The translations under genes were made by a program, and so were the position numbers. A stretch of 64,000 nucleotides of DNA from Sulfurisoma sediminicola (lineage in GTDB: Bacteria; Pseudomonadota; Gammaproteobacteria; Burkholderiales; Rhodocyclaceae), in assembly GCF_003865015.1 (NCBI RefSeq), contig NZ_BHVV01000001.1, forward strand, positions 682,001 to 746,000. The letters are read 5' to 3'. Each line of letters begins with the position of its first letter. Within the stretch, counting starts at the first letter, position 1. This document shows positions 60,224 through 64,000 of the stretch, piece after piece. The notes under the pieces were generated by a model that did no database searches, was not told where the DNA came from, and saw only the letters and a list, made by a program, of their open reading frames with translations.

Positions 60224-61870
60224 ATGACCATCGAATTCAACCTGCCTCAGACGACCACCGCCCAGCCGCCCGCCTTCACCACTGCGGCGGATTGCGCCGA
60301 ATGGCTGGAGGACCAGCCGGTCGGCCAGCAGGTGCAGATGCAGGCGGTGCTGCTGAAGAGCCTCAACCAGCTCAACCGCTACGCCCTGCCCGCCGGCGAG
60401 CGGCTCGCGATCCTCGAGTTGCTGCGCACGCCGGTGCATGCGACGCAGGAGGACAACGTGCGCCGCTTCGCCGGCAAGCCGCTGCCGCTGGGTCCGACCG
60501 AACAGGCCGCCTTCGATACGAGCATGGCCATCTGGAACGCCCTCGTCACCGGCTATCTGCATTGCCTCGCCGCATGCCTTGCCGGTGCGCCGGGCACGAA
60601 GCCGCTTTGGCCGCTGGCGGCGCAGCGCGCCCTCGCCGCGCTGGTCTGCGTCCAGACCGACACCTGCCGCGCCGGCCGCCAGCCGGCGCCAGGCTATTGG
60701 CGGACGCTGCACCAGGCCTATCTCGCCGCCGAGGACGCCGGCGTGGCAGGCATGGAAGTGGCCGATGCGCTGCGCTTGGGCAAGAACCCGGCGTCGCCGG
60801 TCGCGACCTGGGCCGAGGGCCTCCTTCTTTTCGCGGCTAGTCCCTACGAGATGCCGCAACGCCAACTCGGTTGGGTCGCGCGCTGGGCGGGCCGCTGGTC
60901 CGGCAAGCTGGTGGTTTACGCCAGCCCGCCGACCCTGTCGTCGCGGGCGATCCCGCTTTGCGTCGACCTCGATTCCGACGCACCGGCCCGGTACAAGCCC
61001 ACCTTCACCCCGACCTCGCGCTTTCTCGACACCTCCGGTCTGCGCGAAAGCCTGAAAAAGCGCGTCGCCTTGCTCCAGCAAGGCGAGTCGCCGCAGGCCC
61101 TGCAGCTGGGCGAGGACTGTACCCAGCCGCTGTGCCAGGAGCTGCTAGTCCAGATGTACTACCACTGGTGCAAGGGTGGCGCGTTCCGCAACAATGAACG
61201 CCGCCCCGCCGAAGGCACTTGCGTCATCATCGGCGGCGTCGATGCCATCTACTACTACATCGCCGGGCGCAAGCCGTTCAAGCAGCCGGGCGGCGGCCCG
61301 CTCTCCGACACCGAGCTCCGCCACCAGCGCGACGAGATCGCCACCTTCGGCCGCGTCATAGAAACGATCCAGCCGGATGACTTCAGCCGCCAGCAGGGCT
61401 TCAACGTCGAGGAGTGGAAGATCATGGAGGAGTGGCGCATCCTCGATCAATCGTCCAGCGGCGTGCGCCTCCTGCGCCCCATCGCCCGTGCCGGCAGCCG
61501 CTTCGGCGGCGGCCAGCTCGTCGCCGTCCGCCCCGCGGACGCGCGCACGCTGCTGCTCGGCACGCTGCGCTGGGCCATGATCGACAGCAGCGAGGCGCTG
61601 CAGGCCGGCGTGCAGATCATCGCCGGGCAGCCACAGCCCGTCGCGGTGCGCGGCACCGGCGTCGACGCCGCCCGGGAAAAATACAGTCCGGGCTTCCTGC
61701 TGCCGGCCGTGGCCGCCCTCAAGGAGCCTGCCAGCCTTATCATCCCCGCCGGCTGGTTCAGGCGCGGGCGGGTCATCGAGGTCATGAACAAGCAGGCCGC
61801 GCAACTGCGTCTTACCGGCATGATCGATCGCGGCAGCGACTTCGAGCGCGCGAGTTACGAGAAAGTCTAG
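60224..61870 (+). CDS. Uncharacterised 548-aa protein
   Basis: Not recognised. Cytoplasmic, no signal peptide. Residues 1-230 are helical and alanine-rich (LLKSLNQLNRYALPAGERL; HCLAACLAGAPG). A middle part has PLCQELLVQMYYHWCKGGAFRNNERR and TCVIIGGVDAIYYYIAG. The tail (about 400-500: RLLRPIARAGSRFGGGQLVAV, then LLGTLRWAMID and GVQIIAGQPQPVAVRG) looks like a small beta-barrel of the kind in PilZ-like proteins, but without an obvious RxxxR...DxSxxG c-di-GMP motif. It starts right after the HIT gene and shares its stop with the convergent phoR. Confidence 0.85.
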   Translation: MTIEFNLPQTTTAQPPAFTTAADCAEWLEDQPVGQQVQMQAVLLKSLNQLNRYALPAGERLAILELLRTPVHATQEDNVRRFAGKPLPLGPTEQAAFDTSMAIWNALVTGYLHCLAACLAGAPGTKPLWPLAAQRALAALVCVQTDTCRAGRQPAPGYWRTLHQAYLAAEDAGVAGMEVADALRLGKNPASPVATWAEGLLLFAASPYEMPQRQLGWVARWAGRWSGKLVVYASPPTLSSRAIPLCVDLDSDAPARYKPTFTPTSRFLDTSGLRESLKKRVALLQQGESPQALQLGEDCTQPLCQELLVQMYYHWCKGGAFRNNERRPAEGTCVIIGGVDAIYYYIAGRKPFKQPGGGPLSDTELRHQRDEIATFGRVIETIQPDDFSRQQGFNVEEWKIMEEWRILDQSSSGVRLLRPIARAGSRFGGGQLVAVRPADARTLLLGTLRWAMIDSSEALQAGVQIIAGQPQPVAVRGTGVDAAREKYSPGFLLPAVAALKEPASLIIPAGWFRRGRVIEVMNKQAAQLRLTGMIDRGSDFERASYEKV

Positions 61871-63105
61871 GCGGTCGCGACCCTGTTCGCCGGGAAAACT
61901 ACCCGGAACGTGCTGCCCCGCCCCGGCTGGCTTTCGATGACCAGCCGCGCCTGGTGGCGTTCGAGCACGTGCTTGACGATGGCGAGGCCGAGTCCGGTGC
62001 CACCGGACTCGCGCGAGCGGCCGCGGTCCACGCGGTAGAAGCGCTCGGTCAGGCGCGGGATGTGCTGCGACTCGATGCCGATGCCGCTGTCGGTCACCGC
62101 ATATTCGGCGCCGCCGTCGGGCAGCGCGTGCCACGCCAACACGATGAGACCGCCCGGCGGGGTGTAGCGCACGGCATTGCTGGCGAGGTTGGCGCAGGCG
62201 CTGCGCACCTCGGAAGCAGAGCCGCGCAGCCCGGCCGGGCCGCTGTCCTCGAGGCGGATGTCGTGGCGGCCGGCCGACAGCGCGACGACTTCTTCGCGCA
62301 CCTCGGCCAGCAGCGCCCGCATGTCGACGACCTCCTCGGGTGGCGGCGGCGCGCCGGTTTCGAGCACGGAGAGCGTAAGCAGGTCGTCGATCAGCCGCTG
62401 CATGCGTCCGGCCTGGTCGGCGGCGAGCGACAGGTAGTGCGCGGCCTCGTCGGCCGGAATCTCTCCCGCCCCCGGCCCGATGCCGTCGCGCAATGTCTCG
62501 ATGAAGCCCTTCACTACCGTCAGCGGCGTCTTGAGCTCGTGCGAGACGTTGGCGACAAAATCGCGCCGCATGGTCTCGAGCCGTTCGAGCTGGGTCACGT
62601 CGCGCGTCAGCAGCAGGATGGAACCGGCGCCGAAAGGCGCCGAGACGATCTGCAGCGCCCGGCCCAGGCGCCGCAGATGCAGCGGGACGCCGTGCTGCGT
62701 GGTGTCGAGGAAACGCACGAACTCGGGCTCGCGCATCAGGTTGGTAATCGGCGTGCCGCGGTCGCGGCCGGGATCGAGGCCGAGGTCGGCGGCGGCCCGG
62801 GGGTTGAGCCATTCGATGCTTTGCGCGGCACCGAGGATCACCACGCCTTCCGGCAGCGCCTGGGTCAGGGCCTCAAGGCGATCGAGTTCATCCTGCAACT
62901 GGCGGCGCGACTCGGCCGCCCCGCGCGCCCGCTTGTGCAAGGCGACGAAGGCGTCGCCCCAGAGGCCGCCGGCGTCGGGTACCGGCGTGCCCAGCGGCGC
63001 CTCGGACCAGCGGATCAGCCGCACCAGCTGGACATGATTGCGCAGCAGCAAGGCCGCCGCCACCACGCCGAGCCCGGCGCCGATCACCCACCCGAGTGCG
63101 GTCAC
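61867..63105 (-). CDS. phoR: Phosphate regulon sensor kinase PhoR
   Basis: 412 residues: one short N-terminal membrane segment (WVIGAGLGVVAAALLL), a charged linker, PAS domain (about 80-180, GVVILGAAQSIEWLNPRAA), HisKA with ANVSHELKTPLTVVKGFIETL, and HATPase with NLASNAVRYTPPGG and GGTGLGLAIVKHVL. These are the PhoR hallmarks. GTG start overlaps the phoB stop by four bases (GTGA). No pst or phoU gene is in the window. Confidence 0.93.
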   Translation of the reverse strand: MTALGWVIGAGLGVVAAALLLRNHVQLVRLIRWSEAPLGTPVPDAGGLWGDAFVALHKRARGAAESRRQLQDELDRLEALTQALPEGVVILGAAQSIEWLNPRAAADLGLDPGRDRGTPITNLMREPEFVRFLDTTQHGVPLHLRRLGRALQIVSAPFGAGSILLLTRDVTQLERLETMRRDFVANVSHELKTPLTVVKGFIETLRDGIGPGAGEIPADEAAHYLSLAADQAGRMQRLIDDLLTLSVLETGAPPPPEEVVDMRALLAEVREEVVALSAGRHDIRLEDSGPAGLRGSASEVRSACANLASNAVRYTPPGGLIVLAWHALPDGGAEYAVTDSGIGIESQHIPRLTERFYRVDRGRSRESGGTGLGLAIVKHVLERHQARLVIESQPGRGSTFRVVFPANRVATA

Positions 63106-63800
63106 GCCGGCGTGGCCTCCACCGAAAGACGATAGCCGCTGCCGCGCACGGTCTGCACCAGGCCATCGAGGCCGCTGGGTTCGAGCGCGGCACGCAGGCG
63201 GCGGATATGCACGTCGACCGTGCGCTCCTCGACGAAGACATGGTCGCCCCAGACCTGGTCGAGCAGCTGAGTGCGAGTGTGCACCCGCTCCGGATGGGTC
63301 ATGAGGAAATGCAGCAGGCGGAATTCGGTCGGACCCAGGGTCAGCTGCTCTCCCTGCGCGACTACCCGGTGGGTGACGGGGTCGAGGCGCAGACCGCCGA
63401 CCTCGACGGCGTCGGCCGTGGATTGCGGCTGGCGCCGGCGCAGCACGGCCTGGATCCGCGCAAGCAATTCGCGCGGGCTGAACGGCTTGGTGACGTAGTC
63501 GTCGGCGCCGACTTCGAGGCCCTGGACCTTGGCGGATTCCTCGCCGCGCGCCGTGAGCATGATGATCGGCACGTCGCGCGAGCGCGGGTCGGCGCGCAGG
63601 CGGCGGGCGAACTCGAGGCCGCTGATGCCCGGCAGCATCCAGTCGAGCAGGATCAGGTCGGGCAGGGTCTCGCGGACTGCGCGTTGCGCCGTTTCGGCGT
63701 CGAGCGCGGTACTCACCTCGTGGCCTGCGCGTTTGAGGTTGGCGGCGATCAGCGTCTGGATGGCGGGCTCGTCTTCGACGATCAGGATGTGGGCGGGCAT
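63102..63800 (-). CDS. phoB: Phosphate regulon response regulator PhoB
   Basis: 232 residues. Receiver with phospho-acceptor Asp in LILLDWMLPGISGLEF and Lys in DDYVTKPFSPREL; OmpR-type winged helix with LGPTEFRLLHFLMTHPERVH and ERTVDVHIRRLRAAL. This is closely PhoB-like. ATG at 63800 chosen over upstream codons that overlap the promoter. A Pho box and -10 lie upstream, indicating autoregulation. Confidence 0.95.
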   Translation of the reverse strand: MPAHILIVEDEPAIQTLIAANLKRAGHEVSTALDAETAQRAVRETLPDLILLDWMLPGISGLEFARRLRADPRSRDVPIIMLTARGEESAKVQGLEVGADDYVTKPFSPRELLARIQAVLRRRQPQSTADAVEVGGLRLDPVTHRVVAQGEQLTLGPTEFRLLHFLMTHPERVHTRTQLLDQVWGDHVFVEERTVDVHIRRLRAALEPSGLDGLVQTVRGSGYRLSVEATPA

Positions 63801-63838
63801 GGCTGGGCGGATCGACTGAACTAGTGGCGACGAGAGGC

Positions 63839-63872
63839 AGTCTATTGCGAAGGCGTGAAGCTTTTGTGACAG
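63839..63872 (-). promoter_or_regulatory. Pho box and promoter of phoB
   Basis: On the minus strand CTGTCACAAAAGCTTCAC (63872-63855) is close to the Pho box consensus (CTGTCAT-N4-CTGTCAC): six of seven in the first half, four of seven in the second. TAGACT (63844-63839) follows 10 bases later, the usual -10 position for Pho promoters. Confidence 0.8.
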
Positions 63873-63972
63873 CCGCCGCCTGGGCGAGCCCGCGTAAGCT
63901 ATCATAGGCCCCTTGAAAACAAGAGCTTAAGCACAGATTTAAGCTTGACCAGACCCTGAGAGAGAAAACACC

Positions 63973-64000
63973 ATGGCCGGACTCGACACCAAGACCCCCC
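63973..64000 (+). CDS. Start of a gene cut by the window edge
   Basis: ATG at 63973 opens a frame MAGLDTKTP that runs off the end. A GAGAGA ribosome binding site lies about ten bases upstream. It is divergent from phoB. Nine residues are too few to identify it. Confidence 0.45.

Overview
This 64 kb window is GC-rich chromosomal DNA of a betaproteobacterium, most likely of the Rhodocyclaceae (Azoarcus/Thauera/Dechloromonas/Sulfuritalea group). The pointers are a MetX-MetW pair, a proteobacterial-type GshA, an EIIA(Man)-HPr-EI phosphotransferase without a permease, a GlnK-AmtB pair behind a sigma-54 promoter, DUF1840, DUF3683 and DUF2905 proteins, an NDUFA9-like SDR beside cca, and a NosD gene. 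The placement rests on recognised families and gene order, not on a search. No rRNA, tRNA, CRISPR array, insertion sequence or prophage was seen, and codon use looks even throughout.

Layout. 1-2.9 kb: tail of a MidA-like methyltransferase, a small protein, AmpG permease and a Tat-exported aldo/keto reductase. 2.9-4.8 kb: metX-metW behind a promoter, a SAM-II riboswitch and an intrinsic terminator. 4.8-10.5 kb: gshA, maiA, apbE, a small membrane protein, EIIA(Man), HPr and EI, all on the minus strand. 10.5-16.8 kb: a solitary N6-adenine DNA methyltransferase, two ABC-F ATPases (YbiT, YheS) and ThrH, with two gene-free stretches (10511-10822 and 16404-16826) that each hold two copies of an unusual covarying palindromic repeat. 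16.8-17.7 kb: purU. 17.7-30.4 kb: seven minus-strand signalling genes, tightly packed: PAS/GAF/GGDEF/EAL protein, TonB-dependent receptor, YfiR, CHASE8-like hybrid kinase, REC-PAS-GGDEF-EAL-REC, CheC-like phosphatase, and PAS-GGDEF cyclase. 30.6-32.8 kb: glnK-amtB. 32.8-36.8 kb: ubiK, comM, an MFS transporter, a TlpA-like thioredoxin and a rhodanese. 36.9-41.6 kb: a BamE-like protein, metH and an unknown. 41.6-47.3 kb: DUF1840, hydrolase, DUF2905, cca, NDUFA9-like SDR and lytic transglycosylase. 47.4-53.4 kb: 5-formyl-THF cyclo-ligase, PatB/MalY, CysK, IlvA, YqaA-like and MATE. 53.5-63.8 kb: giant DUF3683 FAD/FeS oxidoreductase, sirtuin, YjbQ, NosD, HIT protein, an unknown 548-residue protein and PhoR-PhoB with a Pho box. 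The last 28 bases start another gene.

How the genes fit together. Methionine, one-carbon and sulfur metabolism recur: metX/metW under SAM control, metH, purU, formyl-THF cyclo-ligase, cysK, patB and ilvA. Nutrient sensing is represented by GlnK-AmtB (NtrC/sigma-54) and PhoR-PhoB (Pho box). The c-di-GMP cluster reads as one signal chain from an outer-membrane receptor through periplasmic YfiR to a membrane kinase, a phosphorelay and second-messenger enzymes. The most novel-looking non-coding signal is the four-copy repeat: conserved internal boxes inside long stems whose sequence changes from copy to copy while staying self-complementary.
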